From NCBI GenBank assembly GCA_900708905.1, contig CAADRB010000043.1:913926-977925 (forward strand): a stretch of DNA of 64,000 bases, read 5' to 3'. Positions 1 to 14,000 of the stretch are shown here, one piece after another. The number at the start of each line of letters is the position of its first letter. The first letter of the stretch is position 1. Source of the stretch: Hymenolepis diminuta (taxonomy: Eukaryota; Platyhelminthes; Cestoda; Cyclophyllidea; Hymenolepididae). The position numbers and the translations under genes are program-made. The notes beneath the pieces are model-generated. The model saw nothing but the letters and a program-made list of their open reading frames with translations, searched no databases and was not told the DNA's origin.

Positions 1-591
1 TATGTGGACACAAAACTCAAGAGAATGGTTTAATGCATGCAAAAGGATTCTTAAACAAATTGAAACGCCCAGAAGAACAGGAGTGAAGAAATTTCTAGCA
101 ACAGTGATGGGTTTCGGCGTTGTTAACAGTGAGGGAGGGACACATCATGTCTCCTCAAATTTTTCCACAGGGCCTTAGAGTCGATGCAAATGCAGATGTG
201 GAAACTCTTCAAAACATTGTTGTTAAGCCGCCTTGGATGTATAGCGCAGTCAGTGGAGGACCCCATACCTTTCAACAAGATTCGGCTCATCCCATAATGC
301 TCTCAAAAGCCAGGATTGGATGGCCGAGAAATTTTATCATCATGTCACACCAAACTTATGACCTCTTAACTGCTCCCCAAATCTTAATCTTTTTAATTAT
401 TACGTATGGAGCGGGGCGTGGTTGAAAAGGACGCTAATAGGCATCCCTATAACACCAAATCCTTCTCTCTGATGAAAGCAATAGCCCGAGAAACAGAGGA
501 TATCAATAAAGACCACGTCATCAAAGCTTGCAATTGCTTTCAGACTCAAATCGAGTAGGTGATAGAAGCCAAAGGAGGATATACGGAATAA
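1..591 (+). mobile_element. Decayed Tc1/mariner transposase (3' part)
   Basis: A dead copy of a Tc1/mariner (IS630 superfamily) transposase, entered by the window in mid-gene. Translated pieces in shifting frames match the family: a stretch around 'ATVMGFGVV', 'PNLNLFNYYVWS' near 375-415 (the usual region just after the second catalytic Asp), and a C-terminus ending GGYTE with a stop at 589-591. Several frameshifts and stops break it. Compared with the second copy at 51.1-52.0 kb it lacks about 125 bp at position ~92, which removes the region before the 'ATVM' motif. It lies downstream of the visible SPPL2 exons. Family assignment is from recognised motifs and the match to the second copy; no terminal inverted repeat was resolved. 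Confidence 0.85.
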
Positions 592-3500
592 AACCTAGGC
601 TAATATGTTAATTTGTTTTTTTAAAAAAAGAATTGTAAGTTTCAACTAATAACAGCTTCACTTTCTGTTTTTTCTAAAAGTGCATAAGGTGCCCTCAGAT
701 GCAACCGGCACAACTAGAACTAAGACTCAAGAAGCATGGTGTTATATAATCTGCGTATGTGATTTTAAGAAGCTAATGTTGCTCTTAAGGACATGTACCT
801 GTCAATATCGCCGATTTTAAATGAACGGCTCATAAACGCACAATTGCAGTTTTATTTAAAATATTTTCCGTCAATAAAACACCATGATCTGTTACACACT
901 CAGGCAAAGTACAAAAAACATAAACTAATTAGCGGCAAAACAACTCAAATACTGAAAACAAATACACACAAAACTAGCTTAATTTTTTCCCACTTACAAC
1001 AAAACAGGACAGAAGTAAACCATTTTCGCAGATCTTCCAGTTTAGCAGAAATACACAAAACCTGAGTGTTCAACTGTAAGCCTACGAAGTCTTTGATCAC
1101 GAAATTAATTCTCATTGGCTTATATCTGGGACTCAGATCAATCAACTGCAATAAAACAGGTCGAAAATGCTGTGAAACAATCTGATATAACCTCCCTCAC
1201 TTTGTTCTGCTGTTCGAAAACTATGGAATGTGGAATAACATTTGACCTATTACAATAAATATATCGAAATTTTTCTGCAATTAACAGAATTGACAGTATG
1301 CGTAAGTGGGGTAGCTGCCAAAGTAAACATCAATCAAATTAAAAATGCAGAATAGATATTTATCCAATTAGATCTAGATGACCATGTTGTAAACACTCAT
1401 TTTCGGTAGATTCGGTCAGTCTTAAAATCAAGAGTTTCTGATTAGCTGATTAGGATTTATCATAGAAGGTACCAAGAGAGAATAGGGAATAATTTACTGA
1501 TTTAGTCCTACCCTGCTTGACAAGGTTGATTACCACAAAACAGTTTATCCTCCAGAATTGATTACTTTTCGTTTCAAATGTTCATCAGGGAAACTAGCAT
1601 TGTACTTCTTCATGATTAAGGAAGACCTTTTGATGTATGGTAGTTATATAACCATCCATTTATCTATCAATTACCTCCGTCATTCAACACATGCATTTTT
1701 AGATTTGGTCTGCTATCCATTTCGAGACTGGCACCTTTTCTCTGCTCTCTGTTTGTCTCCTTCCTATCCTGTGATAGTGAAGTTTGGAAAGCTGAAGAGG
1801 GTAATAGCTTAAATGGATTTACCTGTCCCACATTGTTACTTCCAATCTTGTGATGGCACGACGGTTGAATTATCCCTGTCTCTTGTAAGACTTTAGTAAA
1901 ATATCGCCTAGTTCAGTTACTTTCCAATGCATGAAATTCGCAAACGTTTTACATAGTGCCATGGTCAACAATAAACAAAAATATTGATACTGAACGGTAG
2001 TACAATAAAATATTGGCTTCATAATTTATTGCAATGCATTTCCTTAACTCCGAAGATTAAATGGTATCAAGAGGATGAGAAGGCACACATGAATGATAAT
2101 CAAGGTCATATAGGAACTTTCTGACTTGCAGGGACCACACAAGTAACGTAAGAGAAAAACCCTTCGAGTAAAATGTCCTTTTCCGACTGACATTAAAAAA
2201 CAATAAAATAGGGAACCGCCAAATGCCCCATTTACGATTTTTCAAACCTCACTGCTTCCTTGAACGATACGGGAAAAGAATGAAAATCAAGCTACTGATT
2301 TTGATTTCAGCGACCAATGAGAATAACATTAAGAGAATACCATAAAACAGTCATATAGTTCAAACTTGCTTTTATAAATAGAGAACATTTTTTGTGGCAC
2401 ATATAATGACACGACAGATCAGAAAGGAGTTTCTTAACACAAGAGAAAATTCAAAAGAGATTTGTCAATAATAATGAACTCTTCCGGTCTTGGGACAAGC
2501 TATTCTAATTCAAATTAGGCAGCAACAAAATAAGCATCCTTATCATGTGGAAAATTTATTATTTTTTTTGGGAAACACTCAGTAAAATCGCAATCTAGTC
2601 AATAAAATAAAGAAAGAAATTTTTTTAATTTCAACTATTACTTAAATGAACATCGTCAACACATAACAACATTGCTTTATTAAAAATGAATCAGAACGGA
2701 ATTAACATTTTGGATCTCTTTATAGATTACGTTACTCGACATTCAAATCAAGTTTAAAGAGCACTGAAACAAATGCACATCAAGCACAGTATTTCGGATT
2801 TGATGGAGATCGCTCTATTCGACATCAACACTACCAAAAATACTTTCAGTTATATCGGACTTATTGGCTGGCCTCAACCTCGATTGATTGTCTGTTAACA
2901 TTCTATGATAAATAAACTCCAAAAGAAAGTTTAATTCTTATATTTTCTGACTTCTCATATGGGCACATCTGAATTGTTGGTCAAACGGTTATGGGCCTTC
3001 CGCCATCCCAAAGATATTGGTAAGTAGTCCAATAAGGTGAAAATCTTGGTAGAATGAGACATCAATCGCATGTCTCAACAGGTCAGGCTACTATAGTTGA
3101 ATTCTGCAATAAAGTTACACTTACAAGTAACAGAAAAAAACCCGAAATGATATCAATAGGTTTAAGAGGTGCACAATGATTTAGTAAGAGCCTAAGTTTG
3201 AACTACCACCCAAGCACCTACGCAAGTGACATAAGTACATTAAAATTTAAAATGGAAAATTTGAAAATGTCACTTCGATATCTCCTTTGGACTTGTGATA
3301 ATAGTAACTTCAATGAAGAAGAGATAATAATAAAACAGATTTCCATCATGATGATTAATCGATTATCTATTAAATATACAGTTAAGTCAACGAATTATCA
3401 AATGACTGTGAACAACTCCAATAGTATTAATATATTTAAACAGTTTAAGAGATAATCGATTATTTTCAACAGAAAAAAGCCACTTTAATGTTTTACAGTA

Positions 3501-5042
3501 TTAAATAATTACAAATAAATATCAAGACGCACGTCATGATAATATCTTCCAGAGTAAGGAGGGCGTCACATTGACATCAACCAATTAATCCCACCGAGAT
3601 TGAAGTACAAATATAGTCCCTCATTAAATTTGCCGACGCATTGAGTCCATCCTACACTTGGGTAGACTAGTGGTTCCAATCTCAAATATGCATATTCATT
3701 ACCTATACTTCCTCAGCCTTAAATTACACTACAGAAACTTAACTGAATTAAACTAGAATCCTGAAAATCTCATTGTGTCAGGCTCCGAAAGTTAATATTG
3801 AGTAAGGCCTATTAATACTAATACTCACAGTGACACAAAAAAATGTAGTCCCGAGAGCATCTAAATGGGATAAATATAAAAATGTTAAAGAAACAGTTTA
3901 CAATTTTCTATCGCACAAAATCTGGAAGTCAAGGAAAAAGTAAGGGAAGTTCGTTAATTGAATTTTAGATAAATTACAACCAGTGAATATCAAACGATAA
4001 AGCACCGACTGCTCAAATTTCACTTGCCAACCTTTTTATGAAAGATACAATAAAAACCTATCACACACAGCAATCTCAGATAAATTCCCTGAAATTGGTG
4101 TGAATCAAATACATTTGTTGGTAAAAGATAAAACGGAAAGACTTACAAGAACTAACCACTGTAACGCTGTGTAAAAGATAAATGTATTACCGTCACCCGA
4201 TCTTCAAATGTTTCCTTTTGCTATCAGACAAGGTATAATTGGCCAGCTTAATACGAAAAAAACACTAAGTCTCTCCGCTCATGAAAAACTGGAATCTAGC
4301 ACAATTTTCCGTATAGTGGTCTTCATAGCTAGGCTTCCTCCTCATATCTCTCAAGGACAAAAATATCTCAAAAACCTATAGGAATCAATCAGAAATCGAG
4401 TTCTTAAGAAATCTTTCCTTGGCAAGATTAAAATTTTCAAATTTCACTCGCCCTTGCTTAACGTAGCATTAGTGGTTTTACATCTGTCTGTCTATCAAAT
4501 TCGAATATCTGATTTAGAGAAACTTTAACTGATATTTTTTTCAAATACAATCAATGATGTCGTCGGGTAATGAAACTCAACAAAATCACAGACCAGGATA
4601 CGTAACCTACATTTACTAATAAGTCAATTGGCTACCCATGTTAAACACATTATCATTTATAAACGGTGAAATGATTCCCAAAAACAACTTTCTAGTCTTG
4701 CGAAAGCCATGTCATATTACTTAGCAGGGACACCCAAGATTGATTGACTTGGATGATTTATTCCTTATCAGAATAAATCCATGATTTAATCCGGCTATAT
4801 GTCAAGTTTACATCAGTAAATCACAAACAGACGTCACTTAACAGTGTACAGAGGCATCATAAAATGATTGTAAAAATGACAGAGCGATATAAACGCGTTA
4901 AACATGTATAATCAATAAACTGGAACCGTTTTCTTCCTATCTTATGGTTCACTTGAGAAATTGTTTCAATAAGTGGAAATGAAGTCTACATAACGTCTTG
5001 GATATTATATCGGTAAGAGATAAGGTGTAATAGTAAACTTAC
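592..5042. other. Spacer or unresolved 3' intron(s) of the SPPL2 gene
   Basis: No gene could be supported here. If the SPPL2 gene is complete in the genome, this stretch is intron sequence, or holds exons for the GxGD and PAL motifs that I did not recognise. Both strands were scanned for a GxGD-type and a PALLYLVP-type coding stretch and no convincing one was seen. The sequence is AT-rich and rich in stops. A minus-strand open stretch at about 1675-1905 has no recognised similarity. Confidence 0.5.
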
Positions 5043-8000
5043 GCTAACAATAAATGGCGAGATAAAGACAAAGAAGACATCGTAACAAATAAGGATCAGG
5101 AAACATATGCAGATGGTCTAAAAGAGGAAAAAAACTATTAAAGGTTATTTATCGACTAGAAAGCTTGATAGCAACACAAAAAAGGAGAGCGAACCTTAAA
5201 AGACATCAGAATGGATACATCGGCAAGTATTTGGATGATGAGGAAAACACCAATGATGTCTTGCATGATCCAACCAATTCTGAAAACAAGAGAAGTAGAG
5301 GAATTGTGGAAAAAAGTATGTATTTAAGTATAAATAAGGACGATTAAGAACAAATTGGACTTGGCGACAACTTCCTCCTTCGACTCATGACATTAGAAAG
5401 TTTATCCTAAAGCCGACCATAATGTTCTCGCGCAGCCGATGGCGTTTGGTGAAATATATTTCTTACAACTTCTTCTTTTTACGGTTTTTGAACCAGTCTA
5501 GAAATGCAAACTGACCTTTCAGCTTCTGAATTACTTATAAAAGACATATTCTAAAAAGTAACTTGAAAGAACATGAAAGGAACTTCGAAAATCTTTTTTC
5601 TTTATTCTCCATAACTGGTCATTTCTTTTACTCCCACTTTGTTGGTAGCTGTAATGTCACGATTTATTTTCGAAACTATCTTTCGACAGGGGTCTATTTC
5701 TTCTACTATAACAGGAAAAATAAGTATAAAAGTATCAAACGTGACTGATGGAGGTGATTGCTTTGAAATAATTCGTGACTTTTAGATGTCTTATGGCATT
5801 TAATAAGAATGCTCTTGCAATTTTAACCAGGAAGGCCTTACAAAGATAATAATTTTTCTGAATTGATTCATGAATGGCAAAATTAACGAAAACAGATATT
5901 CGACTTTCAAAAAAAACAATCTCATACGTTGTCATAACCAGATAAATCAGGCAGACATGCGCCCATACATTTCTTTTTATGCAATACCCAGATAAAATAA
6001 ATAAATAGAAGAACTGAAACAGAAGTGGGAAAGGTAAATGGATTTTATTTTCTTCCTCGAGCTTTGCGAACAGTCTACATATACACCAATATATCAATAA
6101 ATTAATTTTAGATAAGAGCAATGAAATGAGAAAAAAAATTCAAACAAAATACGTGTTACTATCACTATCTTTATAAGGTCATTGCGGTATACGGAGTCTG
6201 GATAATCAATAACCTTGATATCTCCATACCCACCATACCAATTTTAATCCCAGGCGTCTTCCAAAATGCGTCTTGGATAGGATGAAAGAAGCATGAAGCT
6301 TCTCTGACGAGAAAATCAATTTCTATTACCTCCTACATTAATCATATTTAAACAGCGTTTAGCCATTCCCCTCATTGGGTCATCGAAGCTGTAACCCCAG
6401 ACTTTGCAAGCGAGAGGGGTAACCGATGCACCACCAACGCACAAGCAAACTATTAACAAATATAACTACCATGTCCATTTAGAAAAGCGTGTTTCAGTGG
6501 TCCTCTTAGAGTGAGGAGCATCATTGACCCCCCTAGAGAAAAAACTCTAATTCTTTGTTAGTCAGACTTAATCAATGTATTTAATCATCAAATCTATGAT
6601 CTCAAACTTTGCGTGTTAGTCAGAGCCACATGTCATATCAAACCCTCTTTGGTTTGTGAGTAATCTAGAATAACTGTTTAAGCCAATTCTCTGTAAGTGA
6701 CCCTATTTTCTGTCTTAGGAACTATCGCTCTAATTGACTGAATCGTTAGTATATAATAAATCGGAGAGAGCAAGAGGGTTAAACAGTAGATCAACGTATG
6801 AAGTGTTATTTGTAAGTAAAGTAATAGAATACCCACATAAGAACTCGGAATGACAGAGATCGTTAATGCGCAACAATCGACATGAAGAATAAGATAGATG
6901 GGAACTGATAACTTACGAGGGATCATTGCGGAAGACACACCAAGATATTGTGAACGAGAGGAACATGAAAAAAAGAATACAACGCGGGGCATTGATATCC
7001 AATTTGCGAATTCTAAATGTAAGTCGTTTTCTAGAAGGGAAATCAATCGTGTTAAAAAACGTCGCATGTAGTCTAAAGAGGAAAATCGACATTGAGGAAT
7101 AAATAAAAAATCTCACTAAAGATCTTTTCTCATTGGAGATGACAGATCGTGGAAATAGATTAGTACTGATAAAATACACATTTTAATTACCACAAAAGCG
7201 AAAGTGACATTTAAACATACCAAGCATACTAGTAGAAGTGTTAAACATCTGATTTTGGTAATTGGAAGGCATTCTAGGGCCGATTACGTGACATCGACCT
7301 CTGGTACAAACCTCTGCACCATCGGCGGCCAGAAACGTTAATAAGCAATTAGTAGCGAAATGCTCTATGATTAGACAACTCCGTCAACTACTTTTGTTCC
7401 ATTTTGACCAATTGTCAATTTTCTTCATTTAAAATTGAGTTGACTTTAGCCCAAATTAAATCGCCAAAGCCCAATAAATTGAGTAGGAATATCCTAAGGA
7501 AGTTACCATTTAAACGCGGTTGATTCTCTATATATATTAAGTTTCGATCTCGTAACCCTGATCCAACAAACATTCATGCTAAGCCCAACAACCCTTTAAA
7601 GTGGCTTTTGTCCTGTATAGCACATTATGAGGTAATATCCGCAAAATGACTTCGATTCAGTAAGACTGAAAATACTCCAAGATTTTTAATATGAACTCTA
7701 TGGAAACTTAACAGTGATACAACCGATTAAGAGATTTCAAAATAATCCTATAATTAGTTTTAAAAAATCTCCACATTTTGTTTTCAGCGTTCTTTATCGT
7801 GACACAACCTAGTTAGTTTTATGAATAACGGATCAATCGTAGATAATATATACCCAACCGCTAATGCGAATTCCACACTTCGCACAATTTCAGTAAGTCT
7901 TATAATCAATATTTAATCTTGCCACTTCCACATAAGATAAATCCTTAAGGGATAAAATGGGAGTTTTCATTAATCAGAAAAATACCATTAAAAAATTTGG

Positions 8001-11000
8001 AATTCTACCATTGAAATATGTGAAGATAGTGGACTCACAAGGCTGGTGCTTTCATGAAGAGGAAGAAAGCAGCAACGAACGACATTGCAGAAGCTCCAGC
8101 GACCACGAATACAGCAATAAAGAAGTATACTGACGAAGAAAGATAAAAAAGTGCAATCAGTAGAAATGTATAATCAATTCACTATCATTTTACTGATTAG
8201 CACAAAGCAGGGTGATCATTGGATGTACATTGATATCTTGTTTTCTTAATTTAAAAATATGCACGTCGGTATTTCTTGCCTTTAGCATAAATTAACATTT
8301 TTAGACGATAATTTCAATTATTCTATTTGGAGAATGGTGGCAGTAATTTTCTAAACTTAGCGAAGAATTGTCATCAAAGAGCATCCTTTGAGGTACTAGA
8401 TACTGAACGATAAAGTCACTTCCTAAATGATAACTGACCTTGGAGTAATACACAACGATCCTTTCAATCACTTTAGGATCCATTAAAATAGCAATTTTCC
8501 AAATGTGAGCTTTCGAACTATTCTGATTACTTAAAATAAGTTTTAAGTTTTCTCAAGAGAAATTCATTCAATTTATACATAAGTCTCCATGACCTCAACC
8601 GACCATTTTTAAGAGTAAGAACATCAAAGGCTGCATGTATTTGGTTTCACATTCCCGACAACTAGATAGAGGAGGAAGATATCTTGGAACTTTTTTTATG
8701 AGAAACTCATATTTTATCAACGTTCTTGTTGACCTGAGCTAACTGGAGCTGTTGGGAATCCACATTACTGAATGTGTACCGGTGGCTACACATCGACTAC
8801 TACGTCACTGCCGTACATAATATCACCCAAATCTCTTAATTGAAGATGCCTTCTACTCATTTCGTTCTCCCTCCACTCTACTCAATTGAATAAATAACAT
8901 TTGAATGCACTTTTAAATGCTGTTTGAATAGCAATAGTTAGGAAGCCAAATAGAGCACTGTCGTTGCCCCTAAGTGAAATTCAGAGACTCTACCCATCGT
9001 GTATTAGATTATCGTTTATCGAGTTTTTAAGGTCGCACCAGGGTATGAAATCTCGCCAATACTGCCATTATTGGCCAATAAGGGAGTCAATCCTTTTCCA
9101 ACATCCAAATATATGTGAGCAAATTCATTATCTTAGCAAAGAGTTCAGTGGTTTGTGACACAGGTTTTCTACCTTCTGGTTTCGAGCAATTGCGAATACA
9201 AGGTAATCTGGTTGAGCAGCTTAGGCAATACAAGTGGCGAAATGGCTCTACGATTATTTTTTATATTATCACCCGCAGTAATAAAAAAGTTACAATTTTC
9301 AATTGTGGGAAGCAACTGAGATCAGTTAACGGAAAGTCTTATAAATGAAAGAGGGGGAGGAATCAAAAAGATTCTGAGAGCAACACAAAGATGTAAGTCT
9401 TCCTGCCTTCTACTCATTGAATCGAGTTGGAAAATATTTACTAAATGGGTAGTTTACATTTCGAAATGCGAATTTCATGATTCATCCTCTGGGTGACAGC
9501 AAATACCTGTCTACGATGTTCAATGTCTGTTGACCGACCTTTTAACAAGAAGTCTTGCCTCTCCAATTCATTTTCTTCCGATGGTTGAGAAAGCCAAACG
9601 ATTTTATTTAATATTCACCAGTTCATGGTTTTAACGTAGCAGAGATGGCATATGGCTCTAAAATATGTATTTAAACATACTTTGGGACAAAACAAAGCGA
9701 AGAATATTCGTACTGTAATCCATTTTCATATATGTTCTGATAATAGCAAGATGAAATAATATTTGCTTAAAACGTCACAATCTTCCACCATCGGTAATCC
9801 AATTAACTGGTAACTTCTAATCCAAACACACATAATATACGCTTTTGATTTATTGCTGAATACAATGTAACGAAACACGTCATCACACAGCTTGGTATCA
9901 ATTGAAATATGTCGATTAGATATATACGTAACATCGCCTAAATCAACACACCTAATTTACAAGCGATAAGTAAATCCAGGACAGCAGTGAAAATGCAATG
10001 TTTAATCCTGAGCATGCTTTATGGCAAACTATAGGCACCACCACATTACGCACAAAAACATCACAAAATTCATTTAGACACGGAAAGGAACAAAAAATAG
10101 GTTAAACAAGAGGAAAACGTACCCATAATATCGAAGAAAAAGTAGGCAAGGAGAATGAGGGAAATTGTGCAGAGAATGAAGAGAGCTGGAACAATGGCTT
10201 TCAGGAAAGGGTTTGCAAGAGAGTTCGGGCGGGTCTTGTGTACCAAAATGAGCCTAAGATAAAAGTGCTACTGTAACAAACCAAATAATTAGCAAATTTA
10301 AACGCCAATTTCATAAGATGGACAGCACCTTAAGAATCACACGCTTAGAAAATTAAAATATGAAGATTTTTCTCGCATGCATTTTGGTCCCAAATTTTTT
10401 AGGAGCCCCAATTAACTGCCGATTACTTTTCAACAGAGATCAGCCTAAAACATTTCAGGCAGGAAGATTTTTTTCTAAGTACACTTATTCAATACAAACC
10501 CACAGACCTGTCCCGAAATAGATACAGTTCACTGTGCCGCGTCCTAATATTTTAAGGATCGATATTATTTGGGAATTTAATCCCTAGGATGTTGAGTGAG
10601 CTCTTATCCGCGAAATTCAGAACATGTGGTAGCGATGATTACTTTTCTACTGTATCACGATTCTGCCAGTATTAAGTTACTAATCGTTAAACCTGGAATG
10701 ATCAACACCCAACCATCCCAAGCCACTAAATTGTAGGCCCCATTGTACCTTTAAGTCAACAGATTGAGAGTATCTGAATACGTCTATCCAATTAAGGAAC
10801 AGAAAGGGCTGTCTTGAGGATGTTTCAGGAAGTTCTAATAGACAACTATTGTCTCTTCTAATAGCTAATAAGAGCTACACAATTTTACCAAGAGAGCTCG
10901 CTCAAGGTATTCTTTCATAGTCGTTTTAATTATTATTTATTTTGCACTTTGTCTAATTTGTGAACACTACTAATATGTTTATTTAGAGATAATATCACAC

Positions 11001-14000
11001 ACAAAGATACAGCAGAAACCTCATGCTTCTAGTAAAATATTTGTGTAACAATCACCAATAACTCAATTTGACTCCCAGTCAATCAATTAGTGGAATATTT
11101 CATTAATTTTACTAAGATCAAAGAAATACATATCCAATATTGTCCACTGCTAACATGTAAAACACAATTCTAACAAGTCCCTCTTCCCTAATTTTCTACT
11201 TAGTCAAATATTTGCCATTCCGCTTCGAGTACGAAATATCGATTTTCTGGAGATGTTTATTGATTTACACCAGAAAATAAAGGTTGGTATTTCCCCCCCC
11301 CCTCCCCCTCCTTTTCGTTTAGCATGAAATTACACATAGTCGACTACCCTATTGGCAATCTTTTTTTACTCCACCCCCCTCACATTCCACTGTTATGTTA
11401 AGTGAAAAAAACTTATTCACACAATTATCTGTCTCATTGCGTTGAGGTTGGAAGAGTTACCACAAATTCTCTATCCGACTTTCAGTAGAGAAAGAGAAAC
11501 CTAATACACATTCATTTGGGACGACTAATTTAAGATATTTTTACAATTATTTTCCCATGAGTTATTCATGATTGACTGTTAGTGATCTATGCTAATACTA
11601 TTTTAAACAGCTTGGCAATTGTTGGAAAGCTATCGCCAAGATCTCATCGCCATGCACACATCGGCACGTCAATCAAAAGTCCTGTCATCAAAAAATACCC
11701 CTTTTCTCAATGCACTAGTAGCAATGTATTTATCCCTGCTTTTTCAACTGGATACCAGCTGTCTTTTAAATATTTCAACTGTCTACCGACTCCAACCTAT
11801 ATATACTCAAATGTACCCTTCCTTCTGGTCCGACTTCGATGTTTCACGTTTCTATCACATGCTGATTGGCTTCCTTCTCTTCAACCCCCTTCTTCAGTCT
11901 GCTCTCCTACCTGTAGGTCCTCCTAACTTCTGCGCTTTTAATCCTCTATCTCTTTCTCCCTACTATATTTCATATCTTAACTGAATCCTACGTTTGCTAT
12001 TACTGTTTGAGGTCGTTGTATTTTGTGTTTATCCCACATGTCTAAGCGGTACGGATTCGCAATAAACGCTATCCATGAAGGAACCCCCACATTTCTAATT
12101 TCCTGTGTGTTTATAGAGATGAAAAGATAATAATAGCAAAAGTTGAGGAAAAACTCCAGTATAAACCAAAGTACTGAAGAATCTAAAAATCACCTCAACC
12201 GACATACCGCTTGAGTTCCCTTTAAGTAAAAGGGAGTAGTATATTTAGGCAATAATAGATAAACCACGTAAGACCTGTAGAGGGAAATCACACTTACAGT
12301 TCCTCGTGATTTTTGATAACAATCAATCCGGCAGTAGCGATACTCGTGAGACTGAGAAGTTTGAGAATGCTGAAGGCCAGAATTTCATAGCCCAAACCAG
12401 CTGGGAGAGGTTCACTGAAATCCATCAGGAGTCCGCTTGGTGAATCCATCTTTATTTGCTGAAAGGGGAAACTTATGATTATGATTAATTTTTATTTAAA
12501 TTTACATAGAGTGAGCTTTATCACTAGCTTCTTTTGTCTTTTAGACGAGACAAATATACGCATGAAATAGCGCAAATGGTGTAGTGTGGTCAATCCCAGT
12601 TATAAATTGCACGCTACTGATGCTTAGACCCCAGATAGAGACCAGAATAGACTAGAATAATCTAATAACCGTACCAGACAAGGCCAATTTTATTGATGCG
12701 ATCAAGAAGTTATTAATACACTTGCAATTAGGTTAGTCCAGATTGTGATCAGCCGGAGAGTTAACCAATCACTGAACTCGAATACAGCAGAAATAATGAT
12801 CGGTTAGACAATAAACCAATCGATGAATAGCGGTGGAATTTATAATGCTGCGACGTCACGATTATGACGTTAAAGTGATCTGTTGATGACGCATAATCAA
12901 TATTGGACTTCCAGTGCATGACAAATCATTGTTTTGCCTTCCCTTTACCAGTTAACAACTCAACTTGATCATATAAGCTCCGCATACAGAACCACATGAA
13001 CTTGCTAAAAAATCTAGAAGAATTTGAACTGTGAAATACTAGTATATTACACTGTGAACCAGACCCATGTATTAAAATGTGGACGATCCGGTGAAATTAG
13101 AGTTAAAATTATTATAAGTTCTTTTAATGTCTGACTCAACCGTTTATTAGATTATTTTACTGTTTCCGTATTAATATACTTCTGCATGATTAAAAAAATC
13201 GTAAAATGTTCTAACTTTGAAAGAAACAGTAATAAATAACAACCTGTTAAGTAGGAAAATGCGACATTTCAGAATGAACGAGCAGCTTAGAGCAGTCCGT
13301 ATCTGCAATAACGAAAGCCTAAAGTTACATATACATGTAGTGAGGTCAAACATATCACAGCGCACGTAAACATTGATGACCTTGACCGTCAGAAATAAGC
13401 AATAAATAAAACTGTAAGACTACTCTCAACCATTAACAGCAATTGCTACTTCCAAGCATTCTTATTCAGAACCAAAGTATTATTATACTATGCAAAAAGG
13501 CCTAGTACGTAAATGTCATAAATCAAGATCATTGATTTGGAAGAATACTCATCTTTTTAACTTAAAGTAAGATTCTTATCCTAGATCTACCACCCCTATT
13601 AGGCGATAGACCTTAAAGCTTCCCTGGAATAGTGAATGATATCCCAAAAAGTCACATTAGAAACCTGACACGTTTATTCTTAAATAGAGGAAATAAAAAG
13701 AACACATCGAGCATTTTTTTTACAAAACACCATTTTCTCTTGCAATCCTTGCGGAAGACCAAAGCGATTCTATTGTTCAATTAAATTGTGAATGATACCA
13801 AAAAGTAAAAGATATTCGAAGCATAATAAGTCGCTGCAAGAGTAATCACCTAAATTCCAAATAAAACCATCAAATCTATAACAGATGAGCAAATTCCGCA
13901 GTCTAAATCCACTTTAACGAAAAGGTTCAACGCTCACATCGATACTTATAGGCACATGCCCAATGAAGGGCATAAACTGGTCAAAACTGGTTAATAAAGA

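Noticed and set aside
1675..1905. Open minus-strand stretch with an LGDILL-like word and GIIQPS, considered as SPPL2 or retroelement RT
   Set aside because: The two words are in different frames and neither context extends into a recognisable domain.
3123..3191. Minus-strand stretch ending at a GTAAGT donor and reading APLKPIDIISGFFLLL, considered as the SPPL2 GxGD exon
   Set aside because: It lacks the GxG before the Asp, needs a gap to align, and hydrophobic reading frames like this arise easily in AT-rich DNA.
4200..4300. Minus-strand SWPIIPCLIAKG, resembling the residues after GxGD in SPPL2
   Set aside because: No GD, no suitable acceptor, and a stop close by on each side.
5735..6121. 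128-codon open stretch on the minus strand
   Set aside because: Low-complexity, AT-driven translation with no domain; lies in an SPPL2 intron.
6678..7067. 129-codon open stretch on the minus strand
   Set aside because: Overlaps SPPL2 exon 7 in a different frame; the real exon there is 6917-7030.
11582..11984. Two overlapping open stretches of 114 and 121 codons
   Set aside because: They coincide with a family B repeat copy; the other copy does not preserve either frame.
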